Of a DNA stretch of 64,000 bases, positions 35,101-45,400 are shown in pieces. The stretch is taken from NCBI RefSeq assembly GCF_031877795.1, contig NC_133943.1:10099001-10163000 (forward strand), given 5' to 3'. Each line of letters opens with the position of its first letter. The first letter of the stretch is position 1. This DNA comes from Strix aluco (lineage: Eukaryota > Chordata > Aves > Strigiformes > Strigidae). Under the pieces are notes generated by a model that saw nothing but the letters and a program-made list of their open reading frames with translations, was not told where the DNA came from and made no database searches. Position numbers and translations under genes: made by a program.

Positions 35101-38100
35101 GTGCCCACGCTGTGTGGGGTGTCTGTGGCGTGGGGGGGGGCCTCACAGAGCACGGGGGTGTCTGCAGGGGGAGGGTGCCGGTGGTGCATGGGATGCCCGC
35201 AGTGCGTTGGGTGCCCGGTGGTGCATGCGGAGGCCACGGGGTACCATCATGCGTGGGGTGCCCGTGGCGCATGGGGCACCCACACCTTCACCCCCTCGCC
35301 GGGGCTCCAGGCCAGCTCCAGCCTCCCGGCCATGCCGCGTGGCTCCGGCCATGACCCACCACAGTGCAGAGCCCCACCGGTGCCCAGCGTGGTGCCAAGC
35401 AGCAAGGATGGCATCCCGCCCGGGGGGTCTGTGGGGTGCCTGGCAGCCCCCCTGCTCTGCTGCTTGCTGCACGTCCCCAGCTCCATTTGCTGCCCGTGGT
35501 CCCACCCTGCCCCGGCTGGCTGGGCAGTGGAGGGGCTCTGTGCTCATCCTGCTCCCCCCCAACACATCACTGCTGGCCCTGGGCTTCCCGCACCCCTCCG
35601 CTCGGCCGTGATGGACAGACACCCAGCTCGGCCACCGCTGTGATCATTTCACATGTGATTGAAAGGCCAGTCCCCGCAGCAGCGCTCCCCCGTTCGCCCA
35701 GCGTGCCCGCCACAGCCACCCAGACAGGGCGCAGCAGTGGTGCTGTGCAGCGGCAAACCTGGTATTTAATAAAGAAATTGCGTTGCCTTTCTGCCCGTCT
35801 CAGCCCCCCGGCCGACGCGGCGCAGAGCCCCATATGCCGGCGCGGGCAGTGCGGCGTGAGCACCCAGGGGTGCCCGTGCTGCGGCGAGCCGTGCCGCAGC
35901 CGGCACCGGGGTGGCACCATGCTGGGGACCGCAGCGCCTGTCCGCACCGTGACCCCCCGGGCTGGCCCCGGGCTGCGGCTGGGGGGGGTCGTTAAACCAG
36001 TGAAATATGAAATGCCTGTATATCCCCGACAGGGGTTTTAATTAAATTAATTGCCAGCGACATTGTAAAAGTGCTGATGGGGTAATAACTGACGCGTTAT
36101 GGTGGCCGTTTATCTTCCCCGCGTAAATTAGCTGCCGCACCTTGCCCGTCCCGGCGGGCATCGCAGCGGGCTCACTCAGCACCCGCACCCCGGCTCAGAG
36201 GGGCCTGATCCAGCTGGGGGGAGCAGCAGGGCCTAGAGCCCCCCGAGGGGGACACAGCCAGGGCCCGAGGGACCCCATTGTCCCCTGCATCCCCATCATG
36301 CAGGCAGCTGTGCCAGGCGGGAGCCACCCGGGGTGGGCACGGACAGTGGGGGGGCAGTGGGGGTCCCACGGGCTTGCGGGGAGCAGCGGGGGTTGCCAAA
36401 GGAAGGCACTTAATTACTGCGCATTCCATCCCATTTAATTGCTTATTAAATCCTAACCAGCCAATTAGCAGCAGCAATTACAGCTTCATTCAGTGACACA
36501 ATCGCTATTTTATCGTTTGTTAATCAAATGCTTATTTAGGGCCCTGGTTTATTAACTCTTTCTGCAGCAGGCGCTGGCAGGGTGGGGGGAGTGGGGGCAC
36601 CCACCATGTCCAGTCTGGGGGACATGGACACTGTGGGACTGTGCCACATGCAGTGTCCCCAGCGCCGCTGTCCCATGGAGACCCTGCCCAGGTGCATGGC
36701 ACCCACAGCTCCCAAGCAAAGCTGGCAGATGCCCAGCTCCCCCGAGGGATGTGTGTGCAGCCCTGAGCCACCTCTGCCTCGCTGGGGACACTGGGGACAG
36801 CCAGACCCCCTGTGCCATGCCTGTGCCACCCTGCCGTGTCCCTCAGGGCATGGGGCGCGCACCCCACCACTCACCCTGCATCCCTGTGCCACCCCAGGCC
36901 GTGGCGGAGCAGGATGCGGGCCCCGGCCAGCACCTCGCAGCGTGCTGGGGACGGGAGGTGACGGGCGCCCCGGGAGGCGTGAGCAATGGCCCTTGTTGGT
37001 CACACTACATTTCCTTTTCATTAGCACTAAGTGCAGACATGAGGGATCGGCGCGGGTTCAGCGGGTGCAGCCACCGTGCGGCTGCTCTCTCTGATGGATG
37101 GCGGGGCCGGGGGGGGCTGCTGCTTCGTCGGCGACGGGGGGGACAGCGGCAGGGCACAGCGCCACGCCAGGATGGGTGATTGCCCAGCCCGGGCATGCTG
37201 GAGGTGGCCAAGCCCCCGTCTCCCCGCAGGTGCTCAGCAAAGTGCGACCGTGGCCAACCCCGTGTCCGGTGCGTCCTCGGACCTGCTGCCGCACTTCCAG
37301 CTGGAGCCGGAGGACGTCTACATCGTGAAGAACAAGGCGGTGAGCCTGGCCTGCCGCGCCACCCCCGCCACCCAGATCTACTTCAAGTGCAACGGCGAGT
37401 GGGTGCACCAGGGTGACCATGTCACGCAGCACAGCACCGACCGCGGCACCGGTGAGCGCCGGCAGGAGGGACGGTGCCGGCCCCGGTGATGGGGGGCCAC
37501 GTGCGCTGCTCTCTGGGAGGGGTTGCACGGGACTGGGGCTGTGGGGACCATTCCCGGTGTGCCGGTGCTGACGTGCCGCCCTCCCGGTGGCAGGGCTGCC
37601 GGTGATGGAGGTGCGCATTGAGGTCACCCGCCAGCAAGTGGAGAAGATCTTTGGGCTGGAGGAGTACTGGTGCCAGTGTGTGGCCTGGAGCTCCTCCGGC
37701 ACCACCAAGAGCCAGAAAGCCTTCGTCCGCATCGCCTGTGAGTGTCTGCAGGTGCCTGGATGGGGTGCAGGGCGCTGGGACGGGCCCTCTCCTCACCTCC
37801 ACTCCTCCCCAGATCTGCGCAAGAACTTTGAGCAGGAGCCGACGGCCAGGGAGGTCTCCATCGAGCAGGGCATCGTGCTCCCATGCCGCCCTCCCGAGGG
37901 CATCCCCCCTGCTGAGGTGAGCCCCCACAGGGCAGGATGCGGCTAAAGGGGCCCCTTGCCCATGGGGATGCCCTGTGTGCTCCTGGAGGGGGTGGCCCAG
38001 CCGGGCACCCGGTGACATCCCCCGTGCCCCACAGGTGGAGTGGCTGCGCAATGAGGAACTGGTGGACCCGGCGCTGGACGCCAACGTCTATGTGACGCCG

Positions 38101-41100
38101 GAGCACAGCCTGGTGCTGCGGCAGGCCCGCCTGGCCGACACCGCCAACTACACCTGCGTGGCCAAAAACATCGTGGCGCGTCGTCGTAGCGCCTCTGCTG
38201 CCATCACTGTCTATGGTACGGCCCCGCCGCGCCTGTCCCCGCCGTGCTGCCCCGGTGTCACCCTCCCCGTCCTGTCCCTCCCCGTGTCCCCCCTCCCGGC
38301 GGGGCGCTGACGGGTCCCTCTCCACCCAGTGAACGGCGGCTGGTCGACGTGGACGCAGTGGTCGGGCTGCAGCACCAGCTGTGGACGGGGCTGGCAGAAG
38401 CGGAGCCGGACGTGCACCAACCCCACGCCCCTCAACGGGGGGGCTTTCTGTGAGGGCCAAAACGTGCAGAAAACCGCCTGCACCACCCTGTGCCCAGGTA
38501 CCCGCCCTGCCCGGGGCACCGCCGCCGCCCCGCCATGCCGATGCTGCACTCCCTGCTGCACCCATCGCAGTCCCTGTCGCCCCCCCCCCCGGGTGTCTCG
38601 TCCTCCCACCCCACCATGTGTCCGTCTCCGCCGACCCCGGGGCAGGGGAGGGGGATGGCAGCGGGGCGCTGACCCCCAGCTGTGCCCACAGTGGATGGCG
38701 CCTGGTCGGAGTGGAGCAAGTGGTCGGTGTGCGGGGCTGAGTGCACCCACTGGCGAAGCCGGGAGTGCTCGGAGCCAGCGCCGCGCAACGGGGGCCGGGA
38801 TTGTCACGGCCCCGAGCTGGACACCCGCAACTGCACCTCCGAGCTCTGCAGCCATGGTGAGAGCGGTGGGGACGGCGGGATTGTCCCCTGGGATAGGGGA
38901 CCGGGGGGTGCTGGTGGGTGCTGATGCTCTGTCCCGCGCAGCTGCCCCCGGCGCGGAGGACGTGGCGCTGTACGTGGGGCTGGTGGCCGTGGCCGTGTGC
39001 CTGGTGCTGCTGCTGCTGGTGGGGGTGCTGGTGTACTGCCGCAAGAAGGGGGGCCTGGACGCTGATGTGGCCGACTCCTCCATCCTCACCGCCGGCTTCC
39101 AGCCCGTCAGCATCAAGCCCAGCAAGGCCGGTGAGCGAGGGCTGTGGGGATGGGGTTGTGCACCCATGCTGGAACATGGTATCCCTCAGGATCTGGGGGT
39201 GACCGTGCCCCTGGGGAGGCTCTGGGAAGGGGCTGTCGGCCCCAGGACATCCCTGGCCCCAGGTGGGGGTTCTGTGCCCCATGGGGTCCATGGTCTTGAG
39301 TGGGGGCTCTGTGCCCTATGGGATCCCTGGCTGTGGGGACACTGTATCTGAAGGGTCCCTGACTGTGGGGTTAGTGCTTTGTGCCACATAGGTCCCCAGC
39401 TGTGGGTAGGGGCTCTCTGTCCTATAGGGTCCCTGGTCCCTATAGGGCCTGTGCCCTGGGTTGGTGCTGTGTGCTCTGGGGACCCCAGGTGTGACTGTGC
39501 CCCAAGGGTCTGTGCCATGGGGTGGGAGCTTGATGCCCTTTGGACCCCCAGGGGTGGCTGTGCCCCATAGGGCCCTTACCATGGGGCAGGGGCTGTGTGC
39601 CCCATGCCCCCCGGGGCCGGCTGTGCCAATGCATTGCCGGCAGGGACCCTGCCGTCCCCACCACGTCCCAGCGCCACAGTCCCCTGCTCTGTGCCACAGA
39701 CAACCCCGGCCTGCTCACCATCCAGCCTGACCTCAGCACCGCCACCATGACCTACCAGGGCTCGCTCTGCCCGCGCCAGGACGGCCCCGCCAAGCTCCAG
39801 CTGCCCAACGGGCACTTGTTGAGCCCGCTGGGCGCTGGGCGGCACACGCTGCACCACAGCTCACCCGCCGCCGAGGGCGCTGACTTCGTGGCCCGGCTCT
39901 CCACCCAGAGCTACTTCCGCTCCCTGCCCCGCGGCACCACCAACATGGCCTACGGCACCTTCAACTTCTTGGGGGGGCGGCTCATGATCCCCAACACAGG
40001 TACGGTGGCGTGGGCACGGGGTGCTGGAGCATCGCCCAGTGTGGGCGGGTTCCCATGGGACTCACACCCCCACCTGCACGCCCCCACCCAGGGATCAGCC
40101 TGCTCATCCCACCCGATGCCATCCCACGGGGGAAGATCTACGAGGTCTACCTGACCCTGCACAAGCAGGAGGAGGTGAGGTAGGTGCCGTGGCCAGGGCT
40201 GCCGGGGCGCAGGGCTGCTTGGGGGGGCCATCCCTGCTCAGCTGCCCCTGTCGTTGCCCCAGGTTGCCCCTGGCCGGCTGCCAGACGCTACTGAGCCCCA
40301 TCGTCAGCTGTGGCCCCCCCGGGGTTCTCCTCACCCGTCCCGCCATCCTGGCCATGGGTCACTGCGTGGAGGCCAGCGCTGAGAACTGGAGCATCCGACT
40401 GAAGAAGCAGTCATGCGAGGGCACGTGGGAGGTGAGCATCCGCTGGGGGCGAGGGGGTTGGGGTTGGAGGGGGGGATGCCCATGGCCGGGGTGCATCTCT
40501 GCCCGGGTGCCGCAGGACGTGCTGCAGCTGGGCGCCGAGCCGTGCACGGAGCTGTACTACTGCCAGCTGGAAGCGCAGGCTTGCTACATCTTCACGGAGC
40601 AGCTGGGGCGCTTCGCCCTGGTCGGGGAGTCCCTCAGCATGGCGGCCTCCAAGCGCCTCAAGCTGGTCCTGTTCGCGCCGGCCGCCTGCCCCTCGCTCGA
40701 GTACAACATCCGCGTCTACTGCCTCAGCGACACCCAGGACGTCCTCAAGGTACCGGGGGTCCCTGTACAACACCCCCCATCCCAGCTTGGAGTGATGGCT
40801 GCGCAGGCAGGGCTGGGCTCCTGGGGTGCAGCATCCCCTGCCTGACCACTGCCTGTGCTGGCAGGAGGTGATCCAGCTGGAGAAGCAGCTGGGGGGGCAG
40901 CTGATCGGAGCCCCCCGGGTTCTGCACTTCAAGGACAGCTACCACAACCTGCGCCTCTCCATCCATGACATGCCCAGCTCCCTCTGGAAGAGCAAGCTCC
41001 TTGCCAGCTACCAGGTGAGGAGCTCAGCTGGTGAGTGGGGATGGAGGGGGTGTCTCTGCCACTCTGACCCCACCCCCCCCAATCACGCCGCCGCAGGAGA

Positions 41101-41917
41101 TCCCCTTCTACCACATCTGGAGCGGGCTGCAGCCCTTCCTGCACTGCACCTTCACCCTGGAGCGCCTGAGCCCCAGCACCTGCGAGCTGGCCTGCAAGAT
41201 CTGGGTCTGGCAGGTGGAGGGTGATGGGCAGAGCTTCACCGTCAACTTCAACATCGCCAAGGTGAGGGCAGGGCTGGGGGGGAGCGCTCCTGGGGGTGAC
41301 CCCACAGGATGGATGGGCTCACATCCCCCCACACGCCACTGGTGCTCTCCCCTAGGACACAAGGTTTTCAGACTGGTTGGTCCCTGACAGCGAGGTGGGC
41401 GCCCCAGCCCTGGTGGGCCCCAGTGCCTTCAAGATCCCCTTCCTCATCCGCCAGAAGATCATCAGCAGCCTGGACCCGCCAGGCACCCGGGGAGCTGACT
41501 GGAGGACGCTGGCCCAGAAACTCAACCTTGACAGGTGGCCCGGGATGGGGACAGCGCTGGGGATGGGGATGGGGTGGCAGGGTGGATGGGGACAGGGGGC
41601 TTCTGGCCTCATCCTGCACCTATGGCTGGATACTGGAATGCTATGGGACTCTGGGAGCGGGATGGAGCCTGTGGTGAGGCCAGCATGGGGCTGGTCCCAG
41701 GATGCGGAGCCATCCCTGTGCCCTGACGCGGTCCCTCTGTCCCGCCTGCAGCCATCTCAGCTTCTTCGCCTCGAAGCCCAGCCCCACAGCCATGATCCTC
41801 AACCTGTGGGAAGCGCGGCACTTCCCCAACGGCAACCTCTCGCAGCTGGCCGCCGCGGTGGCCGAGGTGGGCAAGCAGGACAGTGCCCTCTTTGCCGTCT
41901 CCGAGGCCGAGTGCTGA
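29082..41917 (+). CDS. UNC5A: Netrin receptor UNC5A, complete, 16 coding exons
   Basis: Exons: 29082-29202, 37230-37451, 37594-37737, 37813-37916, 38035-38215, 38330-38497, 38692-38856, 38942-39130, 39700-39999, 40092-40179, 40263-40431, 40516-40749, 40865-41014, 41097-41261, 41356-41534, 41752-41917. All are GT-AG and the frame is open for 914 residues, close to the long mammalian form. It is a dependence receptor for netrin-1: it mediates repulsion of axons and triggers death without ligand. Order: Ala-rich signal peptide with a poly-Ala run (exon 1); immunoglobulin domains (~55-155 and ~165-257); two thrombospondin type-1 repeats starting WSTW and WSEW (258-368); one membrane segment (~379-401); ZU5 domain (from [12 protein letters not shown], ~515-650); UPA; death domain (~820-905); C-terminus EAEC. 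Intron 1 is 8 kb, the others under 600 bases. Exon 1 is assigned by signal-peptide character and matching phase; it is the least certain part. Confidence 0.97.
30683..30735. repeat. GGCAC-type short tandem repeat in UNC5A intron 1
   Basis: A degenerate 5-base repeat (GGCAC, with AGCAC and ATGGC variants) of about ten units. Nothing else is seen in 29500-32760 apart from GC-rich intron sequence. Confidence 0.65.
32770..32890. other. AT-rich intronic island with palindromic homeodomain/POU motif
   Basis: A 15-base palindrome-like site, CATGCTAATTGCATG (32776-32790), is followed by TAATTAGG, an octamer variant ATGCAAAC and CTAATTCATTCATAA. The island is about 120 bases long inside UNC5A intron 1 with sharp GC-rich borders. 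It is a strong candidate for a homeodomain/POU-bound enhancer. Confidence 0.45.
33655..33780. other. AT-rich intronic island with quasi-palindrome
   Basis: At 33678-33711 CAGCAG and CTGCTG flank an AT-rich core with CAATTATTGC and TTTAATTAC, forming a quasi-palindrome with two homeodomain cores. It lies inside UNC5A intron 1. Candidate regulatory element. Confidence 0.4.
34715..34805. other. AT-rich intronic island with GATA-like and homeodomain motifs
   Basis: A block containing GGATAATTGATAATAAAG, then CTGTGATTTATCGG and CCAATTACCCC. It is non-repetitive and bounded by GC-rich intron 1 sequence. Confidence 0.35.
34972..34985. promoter_or_regulatory. Near-perfect RFX X-box in UNC5A intron 1
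   Basis: GTTTCCATGGCAAC differs by one base from the palindromic RFX site GTTGCCATGGCAAC. RFX factors act in neurons and ciliated cells. Function here is inferred. Confidence 0.4.
35995..36130. other. AT-rich intronic island, candidate enhancer
   Basis: About 135 bases with TTTTAATTAAATTAATTGCC, TAATAACTG, TTTATCTTCC and GTAAATTAGC. Multiple homeodomain cores and a GATA-like site occur. It is bounded on both sides by GC-rich sequence. A smaller block (about 35755-35790, with TATTTAATAAAG) precedes it. Confidence 0.4.
36405..36560. other. Long AT-rich intronic island with many homeodomain cores, strongest enhancer candidate
   Basis: About 155 bases, the longest such block in intron 1, only 670 bases before exon 2. 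It contains CTTAATTACTG, TTTAATTGC, CCAATTAGC, AGCAATTAC, TTAATCAAATG and TTTATTAACTC. The spacing is not repetitive, so this is no microsatellite. Confidence 0.5.
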
Positions 41918-42331
41918 GCACGGCAGGGCAGGGGGCCCAACCCTGCTCCTGGGGGACCACTGCCATGGGGCAGGGGGCCCCGGCCGGCCCCCGGGCCCCT
42001 GCTGCCCCACAGCCCATGGGGAGGGCTGCCTGGCCCCCTTGCAAGAGAGGGATGCCTGTGCCCCACGGCGGCCGGGCCCCCCTCAGCGCGCAGTGGCGGG
42101 GCTCAGCCCGGCCCCGGGGGTCCCGCAGCCCCATGGCGGGGGGCCCTGGGTGTGCGTCGTGCGTGCGGTGCCGTCGTGCTGTCTGCGTGTGGGGCCGGGC
42201 GGCCCCGGGCCCCGTGCCGTGTTGTGTAAAGACCGTTTTTTTAATTCTGTATTAAGTGCATTCAAGTATTTACACTTGGCCTTATGTACATAGCGGTGCC
42301 GCGGGCGGGGGGTCTGCCGAACGTGAATGTA

Positions 42332-42337
42332 AATAAA
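42332..42337 (+). terminator. UNC5A: UNC5A polyadenylation signal AATAAA
   Basis: AATAAA lies 415 bases after the UNC5A stop codon, followed by an AT-rich GATATATATTG stretch. It faces the HK3 signal about 100 bases away, so the two 3' ends are tail-to-tail and may nearly touch. Confidence 0.8.
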
Positions 42338-42433
42338 TTCGATATATATTGCTACGTGGGGCTGTGCCCGGCCATGCGCTGCCCGCCCCGCCCCGTGCCC
42401 CCTCACAGGAGTCGGAGGTGTGGAGCAAAGTGC

Positions 42434-42439
42434 TTTATT
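42434..42439 (-). terminator. HK3: HK3 polyadenylation signal AATAAA
   Basis: On the minus strand AATAAA lies only about 32 bases beyond the HK3 stop codon, giving a very short 3' UTR of about 50-60 bases. Confidence 0.75.
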
Positions 42440-42470
42440 GGGGTGCCGGTGGTGGCAGGGGTGGCTGTCC

Positions 42471-45400
42471 CTAGGGCTCGGCCTCACGGCAGGCCACGGC
42501 CGCCACGAGCGCGGCCCCTTTCCCCGAGCCGTCCTCCGACTGCAGGAGCGTGACGGTGCAGTTGGGTGCCAGGTCCTGCAGCATCTTCTGGAGGTTCTGG
42601 GAGAAGCTGGTGGGGACAGGAGGGGAGGGTGAGGGCTGGTGCCCCCCATGCTCCCCCCCCCGACCCCTGCCATAGGGCAAGGGTCCCCACTGAGTACCTG
42701 CCACCCCCGGCCCCACTCACTGCGGGTGCATCTTGTACAAGGTGCCATCCACCCCCACGGTGACAGCCAGCTGGGCCAGGCCCCGGTTCTCCCGCATCTT
42801 CTCCACCACGGCAGCCAGGCCGGCGGCGCAGAGCTGGGCCGCCCGCAGGGACACGGTCCGGCACACTTCCCTCACCAGTATGCTGTCCTCAAAGCTGGCC
42901 TGGAGTTCCAGGTCCTGCAGGATGGCCCGTACCTTCTGCAGGGCCAGCCCATCCCTGCCATGGACCAGAGGCACCATCAGGACTGCTGTCCCCGTTGCCA
43001 TCCCCATCCCTGTCCCCATCCCATGGGCTGGAGATGGCATCACCCTGCATGTGCCCCATCCATGTAGCATGGCCCCTCTCTTGGGGCTCTGGCTTCACAC
43101 CCCCCCAGCCCAGGCTCAGGGAACCCACCGCAGCCCAGCACTCACATCTCGATGGTGGAGAGGAACTTAGTCTGGAAGATGTCCCTGGTCTGGAGCTTAG
43201 GGCAGGGCTTGCCACGGAACAGGACCTGTTTCTCCACCAGTGCCAGCAGGACGTGGCGCACGATCTCACCCAGGTACATGCCGCTGATGAGCTTCTCGAA
43301 CCTGCCCGGGCACAGCCTTAGCCAGGCACAGCCACTCCCACCCAGTCCCTTCCCCTCCCCAGGGCTCTGACCCACCTCTGCTTGCCCGCATTGATGGTTT
43401 TCTCATCCACCAGCTGGTCAAAGTTGGTGAAGAAGTCGTCCAGGCAGCCATTGTCTCCGAAGGCTCCCCACTCCATGTTGATGCACATGCGGCCCTGTTC
43501 CCCCTCCACAGTGCCCACGTTCTCCATCTCCTCCATGTAGCAGGCGTTGGTCCCCGTCCCTGCAGGCCCGTGCTGGTGTCACCCCTACCACAGCCCTGGC
43601 ATAGCTGCCTGGCACCCTGTGCCATGCCACATAGGCTGGGGGTGGCGGGGAGGGGATGGGAAACCCCCTGGGTGCAGAGGTGCTCCTCACCCACGATGAG
43701 GCCAATTTCACATTTGGGGTCTTCATAGGCACAGGACATCATGGTTCCCACCGTGTCATTGACCACAGCCACCACCTTCAGCCCTAAGTGCTGTCAAACC
43801 AGAGACGGGGACACATGTCTTAGTGGCACCCAGCCAGCTCCTGGGGCTGGCACCGCCTGGGTGCACGGTGGCACCCCGGGGACAGGGGACGGACCTCCAG
43901 CCCTTCCCTACCTGTTTGCGCTGGGCAGCCTCCCGCAGCAGATGGACCACATCCTGCCCCACGCAGCCTGAGGCGCTGAAGCCTTTGGTCCAGCTCAGCA
44001 GCACTGCCTACAAGAGGCAGGAGCAGGGGCTGGGCAGCTGCCTCACACCCTGGGGCACCCCCCTCATCCCCCTGGGGCCAGAGCCACCCCCTCACCTTAT
44101 CCAGGCCCAGCTGCTGGCAGGGGAAGGAGAAGGTGAAGCCGAGCGGCAGGATCTGGTCCATCAGGTTCTGCTTCAGCTGGAAGTCTACGATGCACTCGAT
44201 AATGTGGTCGAAGAGCTGCAGAGAGTGGCTGCGGTCAGCAGGGCCCAGGCTGGGGAGATGCCACAGGAGCTCTCCCAGCCCCATCCCAGGCCCCTGGGTG
44301 GTGAGGGAGGAGGCAATTCCCACCCCCTTGCCCCATCCCTTGGCCACGGGTCCTCGGCCTCACCGCCTCTCCAGTGCCCTGCATGACGGTGGTGGGGATG
44401 ACGTAGATCTCGCTGGCCATGCGGATGCCGTCCTGCGCCACACGCACCACCAGCACCCGGAAATTGGTCCCCCCCAGGTCCAAGGCCAGGAATTCTCCTC
44501 GCTCTGCAGGGAGCCAACACAGGGCATCAGCAGGGCCACGGCCTCCCTGGCACGCCCTTCCCGAGATCCCTGGCCCTCACCAGTGCCGTCGGGTGTGCCG
44601 CGGACATAGGTGGGCAGCATGCGGACAGAGGAGTCGGCATTGCTCTCACGGCCCAGCCCCAGCTCCATCTCCCGCCTCATCAGCGCCTGGACACGCTCCA
44701 GGTCGGCACGGCTGAGCCACAGCGGGGCCAGCAGCTGTTCCACCTCGCGGCGCTGGGCCGCCAGGCGCAGAGCCACTGCTGTCACCATCGCTGCCCCCCG
44801 CCCAGTCCTATCCACCGAGGGCAAGAGAGTGGCCTTGCACTCAGGGGCCAGCAGCCCTGTCACGCTCTGCAGGATCTCCCCAAACCTGACAGAGGAAGAA
44901 GAAGAGGGCGAGGGCTGGGTGTGAGGCACCCTGCTAGGGTGGGACCCCACCGGGAGCCCCGTGTCCCTCCTCACCTGCTGTGGCCCCGGTACAATTTGCT
45001 GTCCACCCCCACATTGACCACCATCTGCTCCAGCTCCCGGCTCTGGCACATGTGGCTGAGGATGGCAGCCAGCCCAGCGGCACAGAGCACGGCGGCGCGG
45101 CTCACCACCGCCCGGCAGATCTGCTGCACCCGGCAGCAATCCTGCTCGCTCGGCTGCAGCCCCAGAGCCTCCAGAGCGCTCCTTGCCTTGGCCATGCCTT
45201 CCTCGTTGCTGCAAGGGAAAGCACAGCGTGGGCTTACAGGGCCACTGGCTCACAGCTGCCACGGGCACCCACCCGTCACCCCCCCATCCTCCCACCCGCA
45301 GCAGCTCCTGGTCCCCAGACACTCACTTGCTGATCTCCAGGACCTGCTGGGTCTTGAGTACATCTTTGGTCCTCAGGACAGCAACACTGCTCCCAATGAA

